Shown: positions 1 to 8,900 of the stretch, piece after piece
Layout: each line of letters starts with the position of its first letter
How positions within the stretch are numbered: position 1 is the stretch's first letter
Assembly (NCBI GenBank): GCA_021813195.1
Contig: JAKALI010000067.1
Coordinates: 1-11,478, forward strand
DNA from: Pseudomonadota bacterium
GTDB lineage: Bacteria; Pseudomonadota; Alphaproteobacteria; Rhizobiales; Hyphomicrobiaceae
Length of the DNA stretch: 11,478 bases
Reading direction: 5' to 3'
Made by a program: the position numbers and the translations under genes
Notes under the pieces: model-generated
Databases searched by the model: none
The model's input: the letters and a program-made list of their open reading frames with translations, nothing else
Told to the model about the DNA's origin: nothing

Positions 1-839
1 AAGCGCCATTCGAACTCGGCGAGCGTGCGGACCATGTGCTTCTTGCGCACGGCGCGGTAGGTGGCGACGATCGCCGTCTTGATGTTGCCGAGCATGGTGT
101 TGACCCACTTGAACGAAGGATGGCGCGCCGCTCTTCGGCCGCCGCCCGTCGCCAGCGCGATGTGCTCGCAGCCGGCATCCGCGACGCCATGGAAACAGGC
201 GAGCCCGTCGGTGACTACGCTTGCCCCCGGCGTGATGATGCGCTTCGTCAGGCTCTTCACGCGGGCTCGTTTGAAGCGCGCGATGCGCTTGAGCTTGATC
301 TTGCGCGGCCGGCCTTTCTCATCTGTTTGAACGGCCACGACGATCGGCTTCTTGCCGGGGCTGCCGCGGCCGGTCTTGCCGCCGCCCTTCTCGCCGCCGA
401 GATAGGCGTCGTCCATTTCCACGCGGCCCGAGAGCCGCTCCTTTTCGCCGGCGATCCGCATCACCTCGGCGAGCTTGGTCTTGATCTTCCAGGCCGTCGT
501 CTGCGTGGTGCCGAGCCGCCGGCCGAGCTCGATCGAGGAGATGCCCTGCTTGGTCTGCGTGATCAGGTACATGGCGCGAAACCAGGTCGTCAGCGGCACC
601 TTGGTCGAGGCGAACACCGTGCCCGCCGTCGGCGAGGTCTGGCGACGGCAGGCATTGCACTGGAAGAGCCGTCTCGGACCGACGATGCAGTGATCGACGC
701 CGCCGCACTTCGGGCACACGAAGCCGTTCGGCCAGCGCCACGCGACGACGAGCGCGCGGCACTTGTCCTCGTCACCGTAGAGAGCCTGAAAGCGGGCCTC
801 AGAGAGACCCTTCTGGAACTGGATGCGATTGCGAGCCAT
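1..839 (-). CDS. IS1595-family (ISXO2-like) transposase, 3' part cut by window edge
   Basis: Moves the insertion sequence by DDE-type DNA transposition. Reading the minus strand from the ATG at 839-837 gives 279 uninterrupted residues up to the window edge with no stop, so the C-terminus is missing. An N-terminal zinc ribbon is visible (CPKC at 42-45, CNAC at 61-64). It is followed by a helix-turn-helix-like stretch (about 100-125, ISSIELGRRLG) and an ISXO2-like catalytic core. First catalytic Asp is in VEMDDAYLGGEKGG (about D143). Second is in VVTDGLACF (about D211). The third position lies in KWVNTMLGNIK (about 244-254), where an Asn takes the place of Glu; several IS1595 subgroups are of this DDN kind. 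A good Shine-Dalgarno supports the start. No frameshift is seen, so the visible part looks intact. It has no functional link to the TIR genes and is a neighbouring mobile element. Confidence 0.93.
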   Translation of the reverse strand, partial: MARNRIQFQKGLSEARFQALYGDEDKCRALVVAWRWPNGFVCPKCGGVDHCIVGPRRLFQCNACRRQTSPTAGTVFASTKVPLTTWFRAMYLITQTKQGISSIELGRRLGTTQTTAWKIKTKLAEVMRIAGEKERLSGRVEMDDAYLGGEKGGGKTGRGSPGKKPIVVAVQTDEKGRPRKIKLKRIARFKRARVKSLTKRIITPGASVVTDGLACFHGVADAGCEHIALATGGGRRAARHPSFKWVNTMLGNIKTAIVATYRAVRKKHMVRTLAEFEWR

Positions 840-844
840 GATCA

Positions 845-852
845 TCTCCCTC
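845..852 (-). promoter_or_regulatory. Ribosome binding site of the transposase
   Basis: On the minus strand this reads GAGGGAGA, five bases before the ATG at 839-837. It fixes the transposase start, and the zinc ribbon then lies at the usual distance from the N-terminus. Confidence 0.6.
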
Positions 853-899
853 GATCGGCTCGCATTTTCCCCCGACACAATGGCGCCGTGAAGGCTTAG

Positions 900-1245
900 C
901 ATGGTGCGTAATCAGGTGAAGGTAAGCGCGAGTGTTGCAGACCAGAGCGGCTGCTGCTCGGCCGGTCCAGCCAATGGCTTTTAGTCCCAAGCTGATCCCA
1001 ACCGCGCATAGTCTTGTATTGTCGCCTCCGGAGCGTCCCAACCTCGAGCCAATGGTCAAGCGCACGGGCATGTCCCAGTCGCGTTCGGGGAAGAAAGCCT
1101 GCAGGATGCCGAGGATCCGATAATGCGCTCCTTCAACCTGCCGCGCACCGCAATGTCCCGGTGGGCGGCTGGCGCGGCAGCCCCGCGAATTGCCGCTGTT
1201 GGCTGAAACGCCGGCTTGCTGTCCGTCCGCACTGGATGCGAACCG
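900..1245. other. Stretch without a supportable gene
   Basis: About 350 bases lie between the insertion sequence and the promoter region of the TIR cluster. Short open frames exist on both strands. Those on the minus strand either run into the IS out of frame with its transposase or are antisense to the TIR-NTPase gene. None has a convincing start, ribosome site or recognisable protein. No RNA gene, repeat array or strong hairpin was seen. It may hold the remnant of a gene broken by the IS. Confidence 0.5.
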
Positions 1246-1274
1246 CTGACAACATCTCCCCCGATTGGTAGCAT
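1246..1274 (+). promoter_or_regulatory. Candidate sigma70-type promoter for the TIR gene cluster
   Basis: A -35-like CTGACA (1246-1251, five of six to TTGACA) is followed after exactly 17 bases by a -10-like TAGCAT (1269-1274, four of six to TATAAT). Transcription would start near 1281 and leave a leader of about 27 bases before the GTG at 1308. In GC-rich DNA such a match is uncommon but can arise by chance. It is the only well-spaced candidate I found directly upstream of the cluster. Confidence 0.3.
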
Positions 1275-1307
1275 CCGCCGCAATGGGCTTCTTGGCGGGG
1301 GCGACCG

Positions 1308-4181
1308 GTGTCGCGCATTTTCATCTCGCATTCTTCTGCCAACAACGCCGAGGCGATCGCCATCAAGGAATGGATGGCGTCGCACGGCTGGGACGACGTG
1401 TTCCTCGACTTCCATTCGGAGCGCGGCATCAAGGGTGGCGAGCGTTGGCAGGATGCGCTGAAGCGTGCGGCCGAACGCTGCGAGTTGGTGGTCTTCCTCG
1501 TTTCGCCGGAGTGGGCGCGCTCGACGTGGTGTGTCGCCGAGTTCCAGATGGCCCGCTCGTTCAACAAGCGGATCCTCCCGGCCATCATTGCTCCAACCCC
1601 GTTGGCCGATCTGCCTGTCGAGATGTCGGCAGAATGGCAGGTCATCGACCTGATCGCGGGCGTGCGCAACCACACGACGACAGTGACGCTGCCTGCTGAC
1701 CGGAACAAACCCGGCGTGGTGCCGACGGCCGAGGTCGCGCTTTCCAGCGAAGGGTTGAACCGCCTGCGCATCGGGCTGATCGAGGCGCGCCTCGACGCCA
1801 AATACTTCGCATGGCCGCCGCAGAGCGATCCCAACCGGCCGCCCTACCGTGGTCTCCGTCCACTCGAGTCCGAGGACGCTGGCATCTTTTTCGGCCGCGA
1901 CGGACCGATCGTTGAGACGCTCGATCGTCTTCGTGGGCTTCGCGACGCGGCGCCGCCGCGGCTGCTCGTGATCCTCGGTGCATCAGGTGGCGGCAAGTCG
2001 AGCTTCCTGCGCGCCGGTCTGTTGCCGCGACTCGCCCGCGACGACCGGCATTTCCTGCCGCTGCCTATCGTGCGTTCCGAGCGGGCAGCGCTTAGCGGAG
2101 AGACCGGGTTTGTCGCAGCGCTGACGGAAGCGCTGTCGCGAAATGGACACGTGCTGCCACGCGCGAGCGTGCAGGAGTCGGTGGCAGGCGGCGCTGTCAC
2201 AATCCGGCCCATGCTTGCAGCTTTGGTCGAGAGCGCCGCCGCGAAACGGCCCTCCGCGTTGGGAGTTGCACAACCCAAGCCTCCGACACTGGTCCTGCCG
2301 ATCGACCAGGGCGAGGAGTTGTTCCTCGCCGAAGGTGCGGCTGAGGCGCAGGCGCTCCTGGTCCTGCTGCGTGATTTGATCACCGAGGATGCGCCCGCGC
2401 TGATGGCGGTTGTCACCATTCGCTCGGACAACTACGAGCGCCTGCAGATGGCGAAACCCTTGGAGGGCCTGCGCCAATCGACACTCAGCCTGCCGCCGAT
2501 GCCGCAGGGCAACTACGCCGAGGTCATCCGCGGACCGGCGCGGCGGCTCGACGGGACCCAGCGCAAGCTCGTGATCGAGGACCGGCTGACCGAGCGGCTG
2601 CTCGCCGACATCGAAGCGGGTGGCGCCAAGGACGCGCTGCCTCTGCTCGCCTTCACACTGGAGCGGCTCTACCTGGAATACGGTGGCGATGGCGACCTGA
2701 AGCTCGGCGATTACGCGGCGCTCGGCGGGATCACCGGCGCGATCGAGGCGGCCATCGAGCGCGCCTTCAAGGCCGCGGATGGCAATTCGCGCATTCCAAA
2801 GGATCGGCAGGCGCGGCTGGCGCTGCTGCGGCGCGGCCTGATTCCATGGCTCGCCGGCATCGACCCGGACACCAAGGCGCCGCGGCGGCGCGTGGCGCGG
2901 CTGTCGGAGATCCCGGCGGAGGCGCGCCCGCTGATCGACCTGCTGGTGGAGCAGAGGCTGTTGTCGACGGACGTCGCAAAGGACACTCGCGAGAGGACGA
3001 TCGAGCCGGCGCACGAGGCGCTGCTGCGCCAGTGGGGGCTGTTGCAGGGGTGGCTCGCGGGGGATGCGGGGCAGCTTGTTGTGCTCGACGGCATCAAGCG
3101 GGCAGCGCGGGACTGGGCGGCGAATGGGAAGGTATCCGAGTGGCTGGTGCATGACGGAGAGCGGTTGCGTGCCGCCGAGCGGCTATTGGCGAGGCACGAT
3201 CTGGCGGTGAATTTGGAGCTGACAGACAAAGCCTACGTGTCTTCGTGCCAGCAACAGGAGAGGGCCGAACGCTGGCGCGCTCGTCGGGGAAAGTTAGTGA
3301 TAGGCGGCTTGGCAACAAGCGTGGTCGCCGTTGCGGCGCTCGCCTACTTCAAGATCCTCGATCCCACGTACTTGGAGGGAGTCTACAACGGATACTGGAA
3401 TCGGCTGGCAGATGTCAGTCTGAAGCCAGGCGATGTCCGGCGTGACTGTGCCAGCGAGGCCTGTCCAGAGATGGTCGTAATCCCGCCGGGCGAGTTCATG
3501 ATGGGATCGCCCACTTCCGAGAAAGATCGCAACGATGACGAAGGGCCGCAACGCAAGGTGACGATCGCAAGTCCATTCCTCGTTTCGAAGTACGAGGTGA
3601 CGTTCGCCGAATGGGATGCCTGCCTCGTTGCTGGCGGATGCTCGTATAGACCGAGTGATGCAGACGGGGGACGAGACAAGCAGCCAACAATCAACGTGTC
3701 GTGGAACGATGTCCAGCAGTACATCAGCTGGCTGTCTATCAAAACAGGGATGGTCTATCGTCTACTTTCGGAGGCCGAATGGGAATTCGCAGCTCGGGCC
3801 GGCACAACGACGACCTACTCGTGGGGCGGTGAGGCTGGATTAAAGAACGCCCATTGCTCCGACTGCGGCAGCGAGTGGGACAAGAAGAAGCCTGCGCCAG
3901 TAGGATCATTCAAACCAAATGGCTTCGGCCTATACGACATGCACGGTAACGTCTGGGAATGGGTACAAGACTGCTACTTGGAAAGTTACGCCAAGGTAGC
4001 GACAGACGGATCAAAGTCTCCAGATACAGATGGTTGCCACCGCGTTGTTCGAGGCGGTTCCTTTCACGGCTACCGGGGTGACCTTCGCTCGGCCAGCCGC
4101 GGCAGTACCTCACCTGGGAACCGCAGCTTGATCAACGGCTTCCGTGTGGCCCGCGATCTGTCTGGCTTGGCTCACAATTAG
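1308..4181 (+). CDS. TIR + nSTAND1 NTPase + TM + FGE-sulfatase-like receptor protein
   Basis: This 957-residue protein joins a TIR effector to an NTPase switch and a lectin-fold sensor. The TIR domain is at 1-130 (RIFISHSS at 3-10; STWCVAEF with Glu78 at the catalytic position of TIR NADases). An nSTAND1 P-loop NTPase spans about 179-590: lead motif PYRGLRPLESED 179-190, Walker A GASGGGKSS 224-232, Walker B-type PIDQGEELF 331-339, and the family's EPAHEALLRQW 566-576. A juxtamembrane helical module (about 598-660) ends in a basic run. One membrane helix follows at about 662-681. The FGE-sulfatase/SUMF1-like domain is at about 720-950 (PEMVVIPPGEF, LLSEAEWEFAARAG, MHGNVWEWV, RGGSF, GFRVAR). 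The cysteines of catalytic FGE are absent from the RGGSF region, so this is probably a binding fold. The GTG at 1308 is the first usable start after the in-frame TAG at 1269-1271, with a weak G-run (1297-1301) as ribosome site. It is the first gene of the cluster. Base composition drops in the FGE part. Domain calls are firm; an immune or stress-sensing role is inferred. Confidence 0.93.
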   Translation: MSRIFISHSSANNAEAIAIKEWMASHGWDDVFLDFHSERGIKGGERWQDALKRAAERCELVVFLVSPEWARSTWCVAEFQMARSFNKRILPAIIAPTPLADLPVEMSAEWQVIDLIAGVRNHTTTVTLPADRNKPGVVPTAEVALSSEGLNRLRIGLIEARLDAKYFAWPPQSDPNRPPYRGLRPLESEDAGIFFGRDGPIVETLDRLRGLRDAAPPRLLVILGASGGGKSSFLRAGLLPRLARDDRHFLPLPIVRSERAALSGETGFVAALTEALSRNGHVLPRASVQESVAGGAVTIRPMLAALVESAAAKRPSALGVAQPKPPTLVLPIDQGEELFLAEGAAEAQALLVLLRDLITEDAPALMAVVTIRSDNYERLQMAKPLEGLRQSTLSLPPMPQGNYAEVIRGPARRLDGTQRKLVIEDRLTERLLADIEAGGAKDALPLLAFTLERLYLEYGGDGDLKLGDYAALGGITGAIEAAIERAFKAADGNSRIPKDRQARLALLRRGLIPWLAGIDPDTKAPRRRVARLSEIPAEARPLIDLLVEQRLLSTDVAKDTRERTIEPAHEALLRQWGLLQGWLAGDAGQLVVLDGIKRAARDWAANGKVSEWLVHDGERLRAAERLLARHDLAVNLELTDKAYVSSCQQQERAERWRARRGKLVIGGLATSVVAVAALAYFKILDPTYLEGVYNGYWNRLADVSLKPGDVRRDCASEACPEMVVIPPGEFMMGSPTSEKDRNDDEGPQRKVTIASPFLVSKYEVTFAEWDACLVAGGCSYRPSDADGGRDKQPTINVSWNDVQQYISWLSIKTGMVYRLLSEAEWEFAARAGTTTTYSWGGEAGLKNAHCSDCGSEWDKKKPAPVGSFKPNGFGLYDMHGNVWEWVQDCYLESYAKVATDGSKSPDTDGCHRVVRGGSFHGYRGDLRSASRGSTSPGNRSLINGFRVARDLSGLAHN

Positions 4182-4205
4182 CTCCGGCTTCCCGGCGATT
4201 TCCCA

Positions 4206-5840
4206 ATGCCATCCACCCGCTCCAGCGAAGCAAGCCTCGGCCTCCTCATCGGCACGGCCGCCATCCTCTTCACCGCATTTATCCTCGCCCTCATGTGGCA
4301 AAGCGTGTTCGGCTGGCTCCTCTTCATGCTACTCCTGCTCGCCATCGCGAACACTCTCCACAACGCCGTCCGTCTCTCCGCCTACGGCTCGCTCACCGGT
4401 CGCGTGATCGCCTCTGCGACCGCGAGCCTGCGCGACGGCATCGCCTGCGTCACGCTCGGCGTCGCCATCGTCGTCGCGGCACAGCTAGTGTTGTGGATCG
4501 TCGACCATGTCTCGCCCGCCGCCGTGCGCGCCGCCGAAGTCTGGCTGTCGTCGGCACGCGGTGCGATGGAGCGCGTCATCTCGCTGCGCAACCTGCTCAT
4601 CGCGCTCGCGGTGGCCACGGTCCTCGCACTTCTCATTCCGCAGAGCTGGGCGCTCAGCCGGTTCTCGCGCGCCCGCGACCTCGCCGCCGCGGTCTACCTC
4701 ATGCTGCTCACCGTCACCTCGTTCACGTTTTTCTCAGGGCTAGGCATCGCCAATGGCGAGATGACCTGGAACGCCAAGCTGCGCAGCGACATGAACGAGG
4801 CGCTCGCAGAGCGCGACCGTACCTTCGCCGAGGCCGCCGGCGCCGCCTGGACGGAGCAGAAGCTGCGCGAGCTCACCGAGGACGAACGGACAGCCATCCA
4901 GGCGTTCTTCGTGCTGACGCCCGAGGAGGTCCGCCGCAAGCTGCCGCGGGTGAAGGCCAACCTCGCCTACGCAGCCGAGGGCGTGGACCGCGCCGAGCGA
5001 CCGGCCCGCAACGCGAGTGCGGCTGAGCAGCGGTTCCGTTCACACTCGTCGCGTGGGCCCGAGACGTCGTCCGGCTACCCGACGATGAGCGAGCTCTCCG
5101 CGCTGGCACGGGAGGCCGAGGCCGAGACCTTCCGCCACCGCACCGTGCGCGAGGCCGCCGCGACGGCTGCCGCCGCGGCGATGTCCGAGCTGGTGCCCGG
5201 CCTCGACGGCGGAATCGCACGGGAGCTTGTGAAATCCCTCGCCGAGTCGGTCGGCGCAAAGATCGCTGAAGCCGCCATGCCCGATGTCGCGACGCTCGAC
5301 AAGCTTCGCGACTGGGTGCGTGGCGTCCTGCGAGGGCGCGGCGGGGCGGGCAAGGCGGCACCACCGGACAATGCGGCCAAGCCAGCCATCAGGACGCTCG
5401 ATCAGTTTCGCGACGCGCTGAGGGGCGCACCTGATCCCTCGGCAGCAGCGCCCGGCAAAGCCGCGGCTTGGACCTGGCAACGCGACGATTTCGAACTCGA
5501 TCAAGGCCAGCTGTCGCGGCGCGTCGCTCGGGATCTCGCATGGGCACGCAAATCGCTCCAGGACGCGCGCGACAAGGCGGCGTCGCAGATCGAGCCCATG
5601 GATGGCATTCCCGCCGGCAAGGACGAGCGGCGGCGGCCGCTATCCGAGAGCTTCGACGAGATCGAGGCGATGCTCGAAAGGCTCGTGGCGGAGGCACCGG
5701 CGTCCAGCGCGGAGATCACCCGCCTCGGCACGGAGATCAGTAGAGGTCTTCACGTCCGGGACGGAAGGGGATCGATCATCAGAGGGCCGATACTCGAGGC
5801 GCCGGAGCCCAAACCGCGTCCTGCAATCCGTGGCAAGTAG
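4206..5840 (+). CDS. Unrecognised multi-pass membrane protein with long helical C-terminal tail
   Basis: I do not recognise this 544-residue protein. Hydrophobic segments lie at about 10-30, 33-50, 78-98, 129-145 and 158-181, so about five membrane helices. Basic residues in the loops at 51-77 and 146-158 suggest these face the cytoplasm, which would place the N-terminus inside and the C-terminal 360 residues outside. That tail is Ala/Glu/Arg-rich and predicted mostly helical (about 190-260, 295-375, 430-510), with Gly/Pro-rich breaks near 375-395 and 405-420. No enzyme motif, P-loop or zinc site is visible, and there is only one cysteine (81). It starts 24 bp after the TIR-NTPase stop, in the same frame, with no clear Shine-Dalgarno, so translational coupling is likely. 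Its place between TIR receptor genes suggests a membrane partner or effector of that system. Alternatives are a structural envelope protein or an unrelated passenger. Confidence 0.88.
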   Translation: MPSTRSSEASLGLLIGTAAILFTAFILALMWQSVFGWLLFMLLLLAIANTLHNAVRLSAYGSLTGRVIASATASLRDGIACVTLGVAIVVAAQLVLWIVDHVSPAAVRAAEVWLSSARGAMERVISLRNLLIALAVATVLALLIPQSWALSRFSRARDLAAAVYLMLLTVTSFTFFSGLGIANGEMTWNAKLRSDMNEALAERDRTFAEAAGAAWTEQKLRELTEDERTAIQAFFVLTPEEVRRKLPRVKANLAYAAEGVDRAERPARNASAAEQRFRSHSSRGPETSSGYPTMSELSALAREAEAETFRHRTVREAAATAAAAAMSELVPGLDGGIARELVKSLAESVGAKIAEAAMPDVATLDKLRDWVRGVLRGRGGAGKAAPPDNAAKPAIRTLDQFRDALRGAPDPSAAAPGKAAAWTWQRDDFELDQGQLSRRVARDLAWARKSLQDARDKAASQIEPMDGIPAGKDERRRPLSESFDEIEAMLERLVAEAPASSAEITRLGTEISRGLHVRDGRGSIIRGPILEAPEPKPRPAIRGK

Positions 5841-5896
5841 CCCTTTCAAAGACGACCCGCGCCTGTGCTAACCTCGGGCATTGTCGCGACAGGGCT

Positions 5897-5903
5897 CGGG
5901 GAG
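5897..5903 (+). promoter_or_regulatory. Ribosome binding site of the second TIR gene
   Basis: CGGGGAG lies eight bases before the ATG at 5912 and favours it over the out-of-frame ATG at 5907. The 71-bp spacer before the gene also contains a perfect 10-bp palindrome (5882-5891, TGTCGCGACA) whose meaning is unknown. Confidence 0.55.
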
Positions 5904-5911
5904 CGAATGTC

Positions 5912-8900
5912 ATGGCACGCGGTGTGGCTCAGCCGGCAAAGGCGGCCGGCAACGACAAGCTCAAGATTTTCATCTCCTACTCGCGGCGCGACGCGGTCGC
6001 CGCCGACGCGATCGTCGCGGCACTTACCGAGCGCGGCTTCGAGGTCAAAATCGATACGCGCGACCTTCCGTTCGGCGAGGAATGGCAGAAGGAGCTGGCC
6101 GAGTTCATCCGCCTCTCCGATACGGTGATCTGGCTCGTCAGCGAGGCCTCGATCCGCTCCGAGTGGGTCAACTGGGAGCTCGACGAGGTCAAGGCGCGCA
6201 ACAAGCGGCTTGTCCCGGTGATGGTCGGCCTCGTGAACCCGGCCGAGCTGCCGCGCCAGCTCGGCGCGATCCACATCCTGCCGCCGGATCGCTTGTTCGA
6301 CCTCACGCGCGATCTCGACACGCTCGTGCAAGTGCTCGAGACCGATCACGCCTGGCTGAAGCAGGCGACGCGGTGGCAGGATCGGGCGGCGGAATGGCTG
6401 GCGAAGGGGCGCACATCGGCGCTGCTGCTGTCACGCGGCGCGCTCGCCGAGGCCGAGCGCTGGAAGGACAATCGCCCGGAAAAAGCGCCAGCGCCGGCGC
6501 AGGAAGTGCTTGACCTCCTGCTCGCGAGCCGGCAGGCGGCGACGCGGAGGCAGAGGTATTGGTTTATTGGCGGCGTCGCCGGCCTCGGTGTGCTGGCGCA
6601 GGTCGGATTGCTGTCGCTGTTCTTCCGCAACGACGCCTTGTTGAATGAGGCAAGATACAGTCTACAGAACGGAAAGGTCGAACTCGCGCAGCGCCAGCTG
6701 ACGCATCTGCTCGATAATCCCATTAACAGAGTATTGCCCGCGAGTGCATCGGCGCAAGCACTGGCAACGCAGTTCCTCGACACCGCCCTGGTCGAGCGCC
6801 TCCACGCGCTGCCGACGACAGGGCGAAAGCGCGAGCGCAACGGCTTCGGCGAGCTGCTGCGGGCCGGCGACCAGCTCTACGGGGTGCTGTCGACCCCGAC
6901 GCGGTCTCTTATCTTGCGCTGCGATGCTCGAGGCCGGGCATGCGAGACCGCGCCGCTCGGCGACGAGTGGAACCGGGCCGAGCTGGTGCGCGATGGTGCC
7001 GACGTGTTCGTCGTCTCGCACGTGGAAGATTCGAGGAAGGACTACAAGTTTGCGCGCGTTCCTGCGAGGGGCGCTCCGACGCTGATATCGCAGCCGCTCG
7101 AGCAGGCGAAGCTTTCGCAAGTCCGCAAGCTGGAGGAGAATTTCGTCTGGCGCGGCAAGGATTACACGCGAGTCCTCGCATCACGCGACGACATGTTCCA
7201 GGAGGCGCCGGGGCTGACCACCAATCCGAAGTACGCTGCGGTCGCCGGCTACGTCAAACTGCGGCTCAAGCCCGACAAGAACCAGAAGTCCGAGCCGCCG
7301 GACGAGGACGACGACGGCCACGTCATGCTGAACGCACCGGCCGCGTGCTCGCAGTCGCGCGCGATCTGCATCACCGCGCGCACCGATATTGAGGCAGACG
7401 CGCGCGGTACCATCACCCAATTCGACTTGTGGCGACTTGCCCAGCCCGCACGCGCTACCTCAACAGTTCCGACTGTAGCGCCAACCAAGGCCAAGGCTCA
7501 ACCCGCAGCGCAGACACCGGCCGCCGCAGCCGCCGCCAATGCCAAGCCGGCACAGAAGCCGCTGCCGACGCCCGTGGCGGAGTACGCCATGATCGTCGAA
7601 GAGCTATTCGAGCCGCTGCCCTCGCAGAACATCATGGCGGTAAGCCCGGACGGCTCGACGATCGTCATCAGTGAGAACAAGCGTGTCCACATCTGGCTGA
7701 CGGGGCGCGTCACCGAACGTGACCGGCGCCAATTCAAAACGATCGAGCTGGCGGAGGAGCCGCTGGCGATCTTGTTCGAAAGCAACGGCACCGATCTCGT
7801 CGTGCTCGCGCCGACGGCGCTCATGCGGGTTAAGCTCAGTCCGCGCGCGGTCGTCGCGACAACGGGCAACGACAGCGGCGTGCGGCGGGCCACGAACGAG
7901 GATGATGATGGCCCCAAAGGTCTCAACAAGATCGGCCGGCTCCGCAACGGCATCGATATCCTGCGCTCGGATAGCGGCGCGATACTCGCGAGCCGAGGGC
8001 GAGGCTCAAGCGAAGTGGTTTTGCATCAGCCGCCGCCGCGCTCGACGCTCGACGTCGAGACATGGGATGGGGACGGCTTCGTCTCGGCGTTCTACCGCAA
8101 CGCAGATGCGACCGTCGTGATGGAGCCGGAGGCATCGGCATCCGGAGCATCGCCGCTAGCGGGACGGCTTGCCGGTAAGCTGATACAGATCGGACTCGAT
8201 GGCCGGCTTGCGATCACGCTGCGATCCAATTGCGTGCTGAGGCTGCACAGCTCCGCGACCTCCTTTGCCGAGCTTTCTCCGCTCGGGGCGCGCGCCAAGT
8301 GCGAGCTCGGCAAGGATCAAGTGAGGTTCATCGCACCCGAGAAGGGGGACGGGGAAAGTGTTTTGATCATTACCGACTCAACGCAATCGGAGGATGGCTC
8401 GCCGTTCAAAGCGTTTACCGTGGACCTGAAGGGTGGCAAGCCGGCGGCGCGCCCTCTGCTCGATGGTTCGGGGCAGCAGAGCAATAGTGCGTATTGGAGC
8501 GAAGATGCGGGCGTATTTCCCGATCGGGACGGCAGCCTCATCCTGTTGGAGACGGAGGGTGGCGTAAAGGCGACCAAGCTGCCGATCGCCGATACCGTCG
8601 TGCGCGAACTCGCGCGCAAGAGCCTGGCCGCTGGAAAGCTTGACATCAGGATGCTGTCACGCGACGATCACTTGATGTTCCTTGACGCGACCGAATGCGC
8701 GCCGCCGACAGGCAAGGACGGGCGTGAGATCGCGGGGAGCTTCGTGCTTCTGACCAGGCGGGGCGAAAGCCTGGTGCCGCAGTTCTTGTTGACGTGCGTG
8801 CCGCGATTTCCGGAAAAGGCGCACGGGCACAATGCCGATACGTCACACCTCAAGATCGCAGGACGACATCTGATCGGTGCCTATCCTTTCCCCGGGCTGC

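Larger units (their letters stand above)
1..895 (-). mobile_element. Partial IS1595-family insertion sequence (5' end of element)
   Basis: The element is defined by its transposase; the other end lies outside the window. Its inner boundary must fall upstream of the transposase start. The most likely terminal-repeat sequence is the stretch at about 865-895, which on the minus strand reads GGCGCCATTGTGTCGGGGGA (positions 887-868). I cannot prove the exact end, because the second inverted repeat and the 8-bp target duplication expected for this family are not both in view. Confidence 0.55.

Noticed and set aside
36..899. Long open frame on the plus strand (287 codons)
   Set aside because: It is antisense to the transposase. 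The minus strand carries the zinc ribbon and catalytic motifs, and this frame has none and runs past the IS end.
799..1071. Minus-strand frame of 90 codons across the IS boundary
   Set aside because: It overlaps the transposase start in another frame, has no ribosome site and resembles no protein.
1983..3152. Minus-strand frame of 389 codons
   Set aside because: It is the antisense shadow of the high-GC nSTAND1 NTPase region; the plus strand has clear Walker motifs.
5882..5891. Perfect 10-bp palindrome TGTCGCGACA before the second TIR gene as an operator
   Set aside because: About ten such palindromes are expected by chance in a window of this size, and no second copy marks a regulon.
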